Below the pieces are notes generated by a model. It did not search any database, was not told the DNA's origin, and worked only from the letters and a program-made list of their open reading frames with translations. The translations under genes were made by a program, and so were the position numbers. DNA of 64,000 bases from Coriaria nepalensis (Eukaryota > Streptophyta > Magnoliopsida > Cucurbitales > Coriariaceae), in NCBI GenBank assembly GCA_027186245.1, contig CP114497.1, positions 3,727,501 to 3,791,500 on the forward strand, in the 5' to 3' direction. Below are positions 50,741-62,645 of the stretch, piece by piece. Position 1 is the stretch's first letter. Every line of letters begins with the position of its first letter.

Positions 50741-51420
50741 AGGTGTACATCTAAAAGCAAAGAAGGTTGTAGGTAGGAAAGAAAGTTGAAAGGATGGAAC
50801 ATGTTTCTACTATGGTTAAGCTGACTATTGGAAGTGGAATTACAAGACGTATATTGCTTCTCTCCCGAAGAAGAAGCAAGAGGAGAATTTGGGTATGTTC
50901 TAAGCTATTATCTCGTGCAAGTTTTACTTTGGTATATGGTACCATTTAATAGGTACTCATATTTTAATAATATGCAGAACTTAAGAAATGAAGTGAAAGC
51001 TTGAATGGGAAAGGGAGTGATCAATCTACAAGTGGGAAATGAAGCAAAGGGTTGCATCATTAGCCGTAGACTATTTCATTCAAGTTTTATCTTATTTTGT
51101 TTATAAAACAAACATTTAGAATTTTTATTACACTACCAATATAACATTATTGTAATTTTGTTGAGAGGGTTTTATAACCTCACATCTTTATAACAATGTT
51201 TGAAATATTACCTTTTTGGTTGAATATTTTGAGAGATGGCTCCCTTTTTCAATGGTATTGCATATTTATTGAAAGTTTATAAGACAAAAATAACTTTGAA
51301 CTAACTTAAGAAACTAAATGGATTTGAAATTGATCAAATATTCATTTAGCATTAATTGATTAGATGATACCAAATACATAAGAGCATACTTGTAGTTAAT
51401 ATGGATGCTTAAATCCATAG
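50741..51420 (+). other. Internal remainder between gag and 3' LTR
   Basis: It contains CTACAAGTGGGAAATG (51028), which resembles a polypurine tract and LTR start, then sequence that does not match the 5' LTR up to about 51430. No pol domain is visible, so a large deletion or rearrangement occurred here. Confidence 0.5.
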
Positions 51421-51429
51421 GATTGTGAA

Positions 51430-53390
51430 TCAATCTTAAATTGTATAAATTATCAACATAATTGATTGCATAGAATTCTATTAGAGCATATATAATGTGT
51501 CATGATATTATTAGATTGGAAATAATAACATCCATTTATGTATATGAATGATTGCATACTCGACAGATTTCGAGTTCACAAACATGCACTTTAATTCATC
51601 ATAGAGATCATGAAAGGATGAGATCCAAGTTGGTTAAAGTTTGAGATCCAAATAGTTTATACTCATACGATTGCCCTGATAAGGATAATGACAATCCGGA
51701 GAGACTATTACGTGCCTAGATAGAAATTAGGTGGTTAGTAGAGACTTAATCACTGAACGTGATTACTTGACAAAACTCAATGGTAATGATGTTAAACTAT
51801 TAGTGAGTTTTTTCGGTGACTATTGTACTTGTGATACTCAGATCTGAGATCACCATAACACTAGTATATAAGATACCATGTTTTGATGTCACTATACATA
51901 GTCTTACTAAAGGCTACTAATAAGGTGAACATTAGGCATATGGTCGAGTATGGGATCCATCACCTCTATATTAGAGGAGATATTTCTATGAGTCATATAA
52001 CTTATGCATGAAAAAATCCTTGCACTATGGTTCGAGAAAGAGTTCTTTGTAAATCCATTATCTAATTGCATAAGGATCTTATGATATTCATAAAGAAAGT
52101 CTAAATGGCTTAACAATTAAATGATACTCTAGGTCTTTCTAGAAACACAGTTGATGGAAAGTCAGTTTGGTACAATAATAGTCATTTATAGATCTTGTGA
52201 AAATTCCTCATATTTCTCATTACATGGGTAACACATAGACCTTGTTAAAGGCAAATGTGTGTTTGGTAGTTTAAGTCAACTTTATCATAGAGGATGATCA
52301 TGTTGACTGTTTGTTTTGAAAAATGTTTTCAAAGTCAAATTATCCATTTGTAAAGAATAGATAAAACTCACAGGTTGTTGTGGGCCCATCTGCTATATGA
52401 TTGTAAAACCTACTCGGTCACACACACTATTATTAATTATATCGAATTCTAATTTAGAGAATTTTGACTTGTTCATAATGATGAACTAGGCTTAAAGAAT
52501 TAAGTCATAATTAGTTTAATTTGTTAAGTCTAAGTCATGCCCGCACTGTTGGTGATTTAGAATTAACTAGAAATTAAATAATTAATTAGAAAACTACTAT
52601 TTTAACTAAGATAATTATTGAATAGAGATTTAATGATTATAAAATAATAAAAAAAATTCAGTTAAAAAATAAGATCCGTTAGGTCATTAAAGTGTTAATG
52701 GGCCTAAACTGAGGCCACGGGAAAATCCCAAATTAACATATATATAGTAAAATTAGATTTTAATTTAGAAATAAAAGATTATTTTAGTTTTCCGGAAATG
52801 AGAATTAAAATGAATCATGGGAAACCTGAACATGGTTAATTTGATTAACTAGACCTTTGAGCCCAATAAGGTTAAGGACCAAAAGGCTTATACCCTTATA
52901 TAAAGGCACAAAATCTTAGGGCTTCTTTTTGTGATGTGTGCCTCCTATCTTGAAGAAAGGAGAGAGATAGAGCAATTTTCTTACCATCTTTTGTTATTAT
53001 CAATTTGTTTAATTCAAGAGTTGAATCAATTAAACCTGAATCCAATATTTGAATAGAGTCTAGGTGATGGTGATGGACCATCATGTGCAACAACAACGGC
53101 ATGTAAAAGGTGGCAGCAACAGCAGTCTATAGTGGTCCGACTGCAATGGTAAATGGAAAGAGTGTGAAGTTTCACCCGTAACTTGGAAGAGATTAAGGGC
53201 TCAATATAATCTCATCCTTCCTTTTATTTTGAATTTTTAAAAAATTTTAAATGTCTATGAATCAAGATGCTTGAGAATCATAGCATCAAACCGCATTCAT
53301 TGTGGTTCGTCTTTTGGGTCCGGATGCCAGAGGTCTATTTGTCAAAAATGGATTCCGCCCTATGATGCGAGAAGGAACCATAGTCATATA
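51430..53390 (+). repeat. 3' LTR, 5' part missing or diverged
   Basis: It matches the 5' LTR from AATCAATCTTAAATTGT (5' LTR position 46192 on) to the end CATAGTCATATA. The first 60 or so bases of the LTR are not recognised. The TATA-like ACCCTTATATAAAGGCAC is kept near 52890. Confidence 0.8.
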
Positions 53391-53404
53391 GGAGGGTGTT
53401 ACAT

Positions 53405-54400
53405 AATTGATTCAACAATTAATATTAAACGATAAAGAAATGAATTCACCATCGACTTTCTCAAAAAATAAAGAACATGCCTTTAATTTTTCTCAAGAAT
53501 GTAATAAAGTTCTTGACCACATTTTTAATACTGTTTATCGAATTACCTTAATTCATGCTCGTAGCACTTAGAGCATCGGCCAATATCTGGGCTCGTATAT
53601 AGCATGACATGTAAACATGTCATAGAGGATAAAACCTATAGGCAAGCATCATGTCATAAAGGATAAAACCTATAGGCAAGCATGTGATCATTGAATCTTT
53701 GCTTACTTGGAAGGCAATGCCATTTTTGAAACATGTCTTTCGGGTTTCAAATTATAAAATGACTACCACTAAGATCACGTGTTATGCTTTTGAATAATTG
53801 TTCATCAAACTGGATTTTCGGTTTCACATCTAATCAAAGAAATAATTAGATCAAAGAAAAAGAGGGAAAAAGAGTTTATATTGAGCAATCAACTCCTCCA
53901 AAGCCAATTAAATGCCTCCATCACCACTCCCATTTATACTCCCACCGCCGTAGAGCTGGAAATTGACGTTGCCACCGCGAAAAATTGCTCCCACCACAAA
54001 ATCCTCTTTGGTTTCAAGAGTCGTCACCCGACCTCTAGTCTTAATCCTCACGAACAAATTCCTTGTGGTTTAGTTTCAACTCTCTCTCTCTCTCTCTTAT
54101 GATATGAAAACATGATATCTTGTACGTCCGTACTATGGCGATATCAGGTCTGAGAATCACAATTACAATAGCCACTTGATAAGTCTCATTATATAATATC
54201 TCGATGAACGACTTCTCATAGTTAGAATAATTTTGTTATCTAAATATTATAAGGGATATATTAGATTAATAATTAAGTAAGACTTGCACATTATAAAGAT
54301 TAAGATAGAGATCATGTAGGTATAAGGTATGAAGTCATTCATGGCTATCACTAATTTCTGACAATGTTTCCGAAAATGATTGAAGCATAAACCTAAAATT
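53405..54400 (-). mobile_element. Minus-strand copia debris: pol end and LTR piece
   Basis: 53460-53700 resembles 18150-18300 and 57570-57720, the minus-strand region after RT (ATAAAGAACAT, then TTAGAGCAT and GGCC or GGCT blocks). 54130-54200 (CTATGGCGATATCAGGTCTGAG) matches the reverse complement of the LTR at 46660-46700. A 34-bp direct duplication sits at 53616-53683. The region between (53881-54102) has a 73-codon frame and a (CT)n run, with no recognised product. Confidence 0.5.
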
Positions 54401-54431
54401 TATTCTTTGGGTTTATTATATTATAATAGCT

Positions 54432-54434
<3 letters not shown>

Positions 54435-54506
<72 letters not shown>
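54435..54506. repeat. (AAT)n microsatellite, 24 copies
   Basis: An uninterrupted AAT run of 72 bp. The run of isoleucines it gives on the minus strand is an artefact. Confidence 0.95.
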
Positions 54507-54507
<1 letters not shown>

Positions 54508-55100
54508 TAATAGTCATGATGACAAAAATAAAATAATAACAAAGAGAGAAGGTATTGAGGTGAAGCGGTGGGCTTCACCAACTCACTCTCCCCTTTCTTA
54601 TAGACATTGAATGCTGGATTAGTATCTCATGTTCGAATATTCTATGATTGACACCTATTCCAAGAGGAGGCTAATTCATACTTTTAACTAGCCCTTTTGA
54701 CCACCGAACGAGAGTTGCAAAAAGAAATTCATGTACCATCTTTTATTTTTTAGCATTTGCCTCTCAAACCTCAAAGAGAACTTCCAATATATGAATGCAT
54801 CATGTCGCCACCTACAGCATATATATAATAATAGTAATAAGGTGAGTCAATAGTATATGCGGGTATTCTATTTGAAAACTTAATCAGTTTTAGTCTTGTC
54901 CAAGAAGGTTAACAAGGTTTTCTAAGAGTCTTAGTGTATAGTTAATTAAGATCTTGAAAAATTGTTAATTAAGGAAGGACAAGAAATCAGTTTCATTTTT
55001 ACTTGATCAAATCATAAAATAACAAAGAGAAAGAACTTTTTTCTTTATGCTTCTGATCACAAATGCTTATCAGCATGCAGAGCGCATGAGCATGCTAACT
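54507..55100. other. Intergenic sequence without a recognised feature
   Basis: No gene or repeat stands out. CTTATCAGCATGCAGAGCGCATGAGCATGC at 55067-55096 is a small palindromic stretch beside the minisatellite. Confidence 0.4.
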
Positions 55101-55109
55101 ACAAGTTAA

Positions 55110-55560
55110 CATGAATGGCTCAACGTACTCGACACCTCCAAATGTGTGACGCCTCGACGTACATGATGTACTCGATGCTTCAACATACTTAATTCCTCAA
55201 AATACTCGATGCTTTCAATATACGATTCCTCCACATACTAGATGTACTTGATGCCTTAGCATACTCGATGCCTCCAATATACAAAGTACTCGACGCCTCC
55301 AATATGCAGAGCACTCGACGCCTCGACATAGTCGACGTACTAGTGCCTCGCCATACTCGATGCCTCCAACATGCAACATATTTGACATACTGAAAGTACT
55401 CAATGCCTCGACGTACTTGACACCTCGACACACTCGACGTACTCGATACCTCGATATACTCGATGCCTCTAACATGCGATATTCCCGACGCCTTGACATA
55501 TTTAATGTACTAATGCCTTGACGTACTTGACGCCACTAGCTTAAATGTCTCAACACCTTG
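55110..55560. repeat. Minisatellite of the TACTCGATGCCTC type
   Basis: Variants of TACTCGATGCCTCCA, ACTCGACGCCTCGAC and GTACTCGA follow each other for about 450 bp. The spacing is irregular, about 12-25 bp. It is GC-richer than its surroundings. The overlapping minus-strand frames (55189-55499) are products of the repeat (YVEASSTS-like strings). Confidence 0.85.
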
Positions 55561-55799
55561 ACGTCTACTATATCAGCAATAAAACTATTTAGATGGGTTA
55601 AAGGTTATGGAATAGTAAATAATAATGAATACTCCTTATAAAATTTATCACCTATGGTCGGCCATGCAAAGTAGCCTAAATTATTTACTCAACACTTTGA
55701 TAAGTTAGCCTATGAAATCCAATTAAAAATTAGCCCATTAACCTTTAATGCCTAATTGCAAATTACGGACCTTCGAGACACTTTTATAATTACAAAAAA

Positions 55800-57076
55800 T
55801 TACAAATATAGATTATTAATTTCTAGTTAAATTAATATCATGTTTAATTGTGATAGCATAGCTTCATGAAATTAGATTTAATAAATTAATAATTTACCAT
55901 TTTCCCTTTTATAGTTATATTATAGGACAAATTATGATTTTATCCCTAAAATAAAAAAGTCTTTTTTCCTTATCCTCATAGAAAACATAATTGAGTTACT
56001 TTTGAATTTTAATGTGTGTGATCGATTAGGTTCTACATCACGTCGATAGGAAGATCTAATAACACTTTATGGTTTTATCTAATTGATTCGCTTAACTTTT
56101 AAAAACATATTTTGAACTTAACAATTAACTCAATCATCTTATGATTAATTAATTTCCAATAAAGTGTCAAGGCTACCATAGAGATGAGAAGTAAGCATCT
56201 TTCATAAGAACCATTTATGACTAATAATTGTACAATAATGATCCTTCAATCTAGACAATGACCCAATTCATCCTAAGGCATGTTTTAAGTATTAAACTCT
56301 AATAGATAAATCATATGAACTATTATACTTTTAATGAACAATGGATTTACTTGAACTCTTTTCATACCATACTACTTTGTAAGATTTTCATTATTCAATA
56401 AAGTATACTACTCATAGGACTTATTTCCCTTAATGTATGAGTGTTCGATTCCATCTTGATTACTCACAACTTTCATGTACAACATTTTATTTGCAATGGT
56501 TCACCCTGCTTAACCCCTTGTTAGGGTCTTTTGGAATGATGTTAAAGTATAAAGTCTGTTACATACGATGCCATGGCGATCTTAGGTATGAGATTTAGTC
56601 ACTAGGTATTTCTCATTAACAATTAATATTATTAATATTGAGAATTATCTAAGTGTCATGTTTACTAGACTTCGTATGCACTAAGCACTCACATACTTAT
56701 CCTGATGTTCCACTAACATTAATGGCCATGAGAACAATCATCTTAAACATTTTAGAAGATAAGCTATGTTATGACTATGAACAATGTATATCTTAGGCTT
56801 TAAGCAACTTGTATCTCAACTAACATGATCTCTATCATGGCCTCAAGCGCATAGCCTAAGATGATGCAGTTTCTAATGATATGTAATAATGAACATATAA
56901 TAATAATTCTAACATAATTAATAAACATTGTAAATAGATGAAAGCCTGTACTATCATTGAATGAGCAATAAATATAAAACAATAATATCATTAATATTTA
57001 CAAATAAGATTGTATCATACAAAATATATATACCTATCGGGTCTAACTCGATTGGCTTGACGGGCATATACTTTCA
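55800..57076 (-). repeat. 3' LTR of the minus-strand copia (partial)
   Basis: In the minus direction it starts TGAAAGTATATGCCCGTCAAG. The block near 56040 corresponds to 63760 of the 5' LTR and to 47210 of the plus-strand LTR. The left limit is unclear: similarity fades before the minisatellite at 55.56 kb. Confidence 0.65.
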
Positions 57077-60000
57077 TTCTCCCTACTTGAACTAAAGTCA
57101 ATCGTTTCAGAATCTAATTCTCATTCATCAAGATGGCGATTTAGCTTTTGTTGAAAAATCCCTTTCGATTTTCTCTATATTTATGTTAACATTCTGAGTC
57201 ACTATCTAATTAAGTGAAAACATAGCAACACATGTTTAGATTTCTAAAGAGACCTAAGTTCATCTGTCTTGTACTATCGCATCATAATCATCATAGTCAA
57301 CTACTAGGAGATTATTGATACTCGAAACCTCATTAAGTCCACTTATTAACTTTATGTCCAAAACACCACTTTTACTACTTTTAAATCTATAATATATTCA
57401 ACCTTATTGGAGGATTTAATGGTCATTTTCTAATTTGGAACTTTTCCACTTTTACCACTGCTATAATATATGCAAAAACCAAAAAAAAAACTAATTTACT
57501 ATCATCGATTTTCGATTGAAAATTAGAGTATGAAATCTCAATTTTCAATTTAGACCCTCCATAAAATTAAGAATATATTCTCGGTCATTCAAAATCAATT
57601 AAGGATACTCTTAATCTCTTCTTAATACTTATCAACTTGATTTCCTTGAACCTACTCGCAACTCTTTAGAGCATAGGCTATATATAGTTGAATACATAGT
57701 ATATTATATATGATAGACCATATCGCCGAAGCATCATGTATTATACTCATGCTATACCTCTCCTTTCTTGTCTTAATTGACATCTCTTAAGAGAAGCTGA
57801 TTCATCGACTCATTAACAAGAATCATCTTTTGGAATCCTTAAAGCTAAATATCTTTAGCAATATTACCAATGTATGTTGATTAGGTCAAGAAAAAGAATC
57901 TTTTATATCTATCTCTAAAGATCTCAACAAAATATTTATTACCCAAATTTAATAGAGGGTCATTTCGACAATGATAATTTATGATCATTTTTTTATTTCA
58001 ACTAACCTTTTTATGCACATAAGGATCATCTTCAAAATTATTTAATCGTTTCATCAAAAAAGATATCCCAATTTCAAAATGCTTATTTTAATCCATGAAA
58101 GAATTCTTATAGCTTATGGAACTTCTTTGGGTAATTCTGTGTGAAACCCATGACATGGATCTATTTCTCGAAACCCAAGCTAGTAATCCTTGGATTATAT
58201 TGTAGAGTCATCATCTATGACTAGACCGTTACTAGGATTCTCTACTAGAATATGTGTCATTAGGGCCCACCAGAAAAATACTTGATCTATGAATTCATCA
58301 TGCATTCTGAGAATTCATAGTTCCCTCTTTTAAGGGCGTCTTAAATGTCAGTTTAGTGAGTATAGAATTCTCGACTTATAATAATTTTGTGGTTCTTGAA
58401 TTTCTTCAAGTTCTTTAAAAAATAAAATCCCTCTATGAGAAGGAAATGGTTCACATAACAAACTTTTGTTATATAGTCTAATGAGAAATAATATCCTAAC
58501 TTCCTCTTAGGATATCCCACAAAATTATACATTTTAAACCATGCCTACAATCATATCTAAATATCATAATATGATTTGATAGCATTCTTCTACTACTTCA
58601 TATCTCATATGAAGTATAAAATAAAAGTAATTGGAGGGAATTTTATTTCGTTGTAGCATTTTTATTCTTTGGCCTAACGCTTGAATATTTTATGGAAAAT
58701 GAATCTAAATAATTGAAAAGAAAAGGTATGATACCTCCACTTTGACATTCTCTAAAGTATCTATTAAGACATAACCTATTTCATCTTTTCAACTGAAAGA
58801 GATCTTAATCATCCCTTATAAACAAATAGTTTAGAAGTTGTTATTGATTCCGAATCAATTGAACCTAATATATCGATAAAAGCAACTTTGTGAATTCTTG
58901 TTTCATTGGCATAATTTACTTAGTAATGTCAAGACTTGTTTGAATCACATTAAATTTTTATTCTCTTAATTTGTTCAATATTGAGATAAGTTTTATCGTA
59001 TTAAAAATTCCACTTTAACTATGACCATAAAAGATCTAATCTAATGAGATACTAAAAGTATTATTCTTTGACTTTGAAGATACACATGCATTCTGAAAAA
59101 TAGAGATAACACTTAAGGTAAGGGTAAGTATACTATATCAACTAATTGATTTATGAATTTATGCCAAAAGGCTAGGATGAAACCCAAAATACCAAAGCTA
59201 ATATAATAACTCTTTCTTCATTTGTTATCTTTAGGCGCATTTCATATCTCTTAAAATTATACTACTTTTGAGATTAATCATATATCAGACAAATATGAAA
59301 TCACATTTGATGTATCATACCTTTCATAGAATAATTTATAAGAAAGATTATCCTCAAAATTTGAACAATAAGGAAACATCATTATACTTCATAAGTGATA
59401 TTGGTTAGTTTTTCATTTTCTCTTCCAATTTTCTTTGATACTACGGTGGGAATTCCACTCCTTTCTAATTTCTTTACCCATTCAATCTTCATGGAAATGT
59501 TAGGCTTTGTAGCAATTTTTGAATTTATAAAATCAAATCGCATAATTATTAGATTACTAAGTTAAATCTAGAAATTGAATAATCTTGAAAACAAGTAATT
59601 GTTATTTAACTAATTCACTACTTAAAATTTTAACATTTGTAAAACTAGTTCCAATTTTCTCCACTTCTATATGTCAAAACATTTTCAGCATTTGTACTCT
59701 AACAAAGGTTATGGATATCATTAATTGAAACAAGATTTTAGAGATTTCATGCATGTCATTTTGAATATTATACAATTAACAAATAAAAGGTTATCGAAAA
59801 TATCGACAACATATAACTTATCATAATGCTTTTGAAGTTAGTCATTCATTAATGAAAGTATAATATATTACATCTCATTAATTCACATCAATCACTTCGA
59901 CCTAATGATCTTTGTTCCACCATATACTCTTTTAGGAAGAGTCAAAATATCCTAAGTGTTTGATTCGAGATAACAATAATATGTAATCTCTACGAATGAT

Positions 60001-62631
60001 TCTTAGTTCCTAATGCAATTCTTTTTGAAAATTTAGTCTAATCAATTTATTCGACTTGTGAATGGGCTTTTAAACATGGTTTTTTATTGCACATTACATG
60101 AATATAAATATAAAAATAATGAATGTAAATTTTCATATAATAGTAACTACCAAAATCAAAGATCTTAACGGTTTCGATATCTCCCACTATTTTCTTACGA
60201 ATTTATATTACCCTCTTTTACAAAATGAGAAAAAAAAATTCTTTATGGAAAAAGGATCCAATCATCTAATATTATAATCTCATATTTCTGTAGCCAATTA
60301 TAATAAGCATAAAAGGTAGGAAACACCTTTGCAATTACATCTCATATAATTATTTTATCTTGCTTCTAAGAAAACATAATCCCACATGTCCATACCAAAT
60401 TATGTTATCTTAGTTAAGCTTATTAATCCAAACATTCTTGTGAAATGTAATGTATTAAACTATCTCGTTCTTGTGTCTATGTCCATGTCTAGGATGATAG
60501 CACTACTTAGTCATGCATCATATGCTAAGATAATAAATACATATACTCCCACCACTTATAAGTCTCACATGTCCATAGCCAACTCTTAATTAATATAATC
60601 ATCAAATATATTATAATATTTAAAATGCAAGCCATATAATAACTGTATGAGCAATTTTAGGTCAAACTTATCAAAGATGGAATTGAAACAACTATGGTCT
60701 CATCAATCAATCCACATATATATGTTTTATATGTTTAGCATGTACTATCACATAATTTTTAAACATCATATGAAAGCATTTTTAACAAAGCATATATATA
60801 TGTGAAACATGATGCGTACAGTTAACAACTTAAATCACATATATCTAATGTATGAACATGTTAAACAATTTAAATTCCATACATTATATTATTTTATCCT
60901 TTAATTCGTGATAATGTACTGTTTATGGAAATTCAAGCAAGGTTTTAAATTTAATTAGTTTAGATTCTTGATTATCTAACCTAATTACATTCATTGAGTA
61001 TGTTTTAATTATGAGAAGTACAACAAACAATTAAGACATTTTTCTTAATTCCTTAAGAAAATTTTCCAAAAATGTTAACCTTCAAAAATTGGAAAGTTTC
61101 CTTATTAAGAATGTTTCCTAAAAAGAAAATATCCAATATTAAGAAAGTTTCCTAATTTATAACTCTTTTCTAGGAAAGTTTTCTAAACTCAAAAAGTTTT
61201 TCTCAATTATAATGAAGTTATTAATCCCTATGTGTCTTTACCCGATTAAGTGGAGGATTAATACTGAATTCATTATAACATTTTGGAAGGCACCATGTAA
61301 AATTCTCTTACATGATTTACAAGTTTAATCTAATCAGAGAAGGGGTTTAAGGTTTATGTTGTCTCATCAAGATGCATATTTAATACTGATTACTTTTTAA
61401 TGTAATGAGAAATTACATGTAAAACAATCATGTGTATATCATATCTTTTATACATGTTTATTTTTCAACACTTGATTAAACATGCATTTTACTCTATCAA
61501 ATACTTGCAATGTAGTGTATGCAATTTTCGGCATATTCAAATTAAATTCAAATATTAATTTGCATTATTAACTCTTAATCAAACAAATTAGGTTTATGGA
61601 TTATTTGGTTAAACTACTCTAGCTATCAAATTAAATATTTTCTTTACTCTTTAAAGATACCCATATACTTACTAGTTTTTCTTAAGAGAGTGTAACATTT
61701 ACTTTTAATATTGTCTAAACATTTTAAGGTTATTAATAAAGTCACAAACTTTCTTAAGATTAAATAACTTTCAAGGTAGACATAGACTTAACTATTTAAG
61801 GATATCAACAAAGTCATTAATCTCTTGAATTTGAACTCCTTCAAAATACAAGGTTAATACATGGTTGTTGGAAAACTTTTATTTAAAATTATAATTCTTT
61901 CTAATTAAAGTGACGGGAAATATTATAACAATTTTTTATTTGAAGAAATCTTTCATCAAATTAAAAATTTGTATAGTAAATTAATTAAAATCCATTTCCA
62001 AGTATTCAAAGCAATTTAATTTTCATAAAAATTAAAACTTTACAACTTTCATTGTCACATTTAATTTTTCAAATTAAAAATCTTAAATTCCATGAATTGG
62101 GCCTAGTTATTAGTTGGCTTGAAATTTAATGTTTTACAACTCTTGTAACATCTTAAATTCATGTCAATCATCGCATTTAACCACAAACTTCAAACTACCA
62201 AATGTTTTTGGACATTTCAGATTTTCCAAAATTTTTTGTCCTAATAATCAAATGGTCCAATCAAGGCCCAATTTAAGTCTATTCCTTAAAACCAAAACTT
62301 ACCAATTAATTTTACTAGCAAGTAGGACCTACTACCATCCAAGAAGGGATTTGACCTCACCTCAACGTAGGCAGGCACCATTGCCATGTGTCCACTTGTG
62401 AGCGGTGAGTGCTGGTTGGCCAAAATTACCCGAATGGTTTGAGTAGCATTCCTTCATATTTTCAGTTTAAAAAATGTGAGAACTCATCTCTAGGACACAC
62501 TTTTAGGTTACAAGCCCAATTTTCTAGCAAGCATATTAACAAACAAAAATCACATACTCACATCAAAAAATCACAAATTTTGCATAGATGCATTTCACGG
62601 ATTCTACCAAGGATTCCAGCATGAAACTCTA

Positions 62632-62644
62632 GGTTTTGATACCA
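62632..62644 (-). other. Primer-binding site, degenerate
   Basis: TGGTATCAAAACC on the minus strand, two changes from the usual TGGTATCAGAGCC. It directly abuts the 5' LTR. Confidence 0.75.
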
Positions 62645-62645
62645 C

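Larger units (their letters stand above)
46128..53390 (+). mobile_element. Copia LTR retrotransposon with 5-bp target duplication, pol deleted
   Basis: 5' LTR at 46128-48219, primer-binding site TGGTATCAGAGCC at 48221-48233, a broken gag (about 50090-50740) and a 3' LTR ending at 53390. GGAGG flanks both ends (46123-46127 and 53391-53395). The LTRs diverge clearly along their length, so the insertion is old. Pol is absent. The element belongs to the same family as the minus-strand copies with LTR edges at 17959 and 57076, whose LTRs start TGAAA-TATGC-CGTCAAGCC. Confidence 0.8.

Noticed and set aside
54393..54581. 62-codon frame with a long isoleucine run
   Set aside because: It is the AAT microsatellite read on the minus strand.
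55189..55499. Two overlapping minus-strand frames with repeated YVEASS-like strings
   Set aside because: They are translations of the minisatellite; two frames open over the same repeat is expected.
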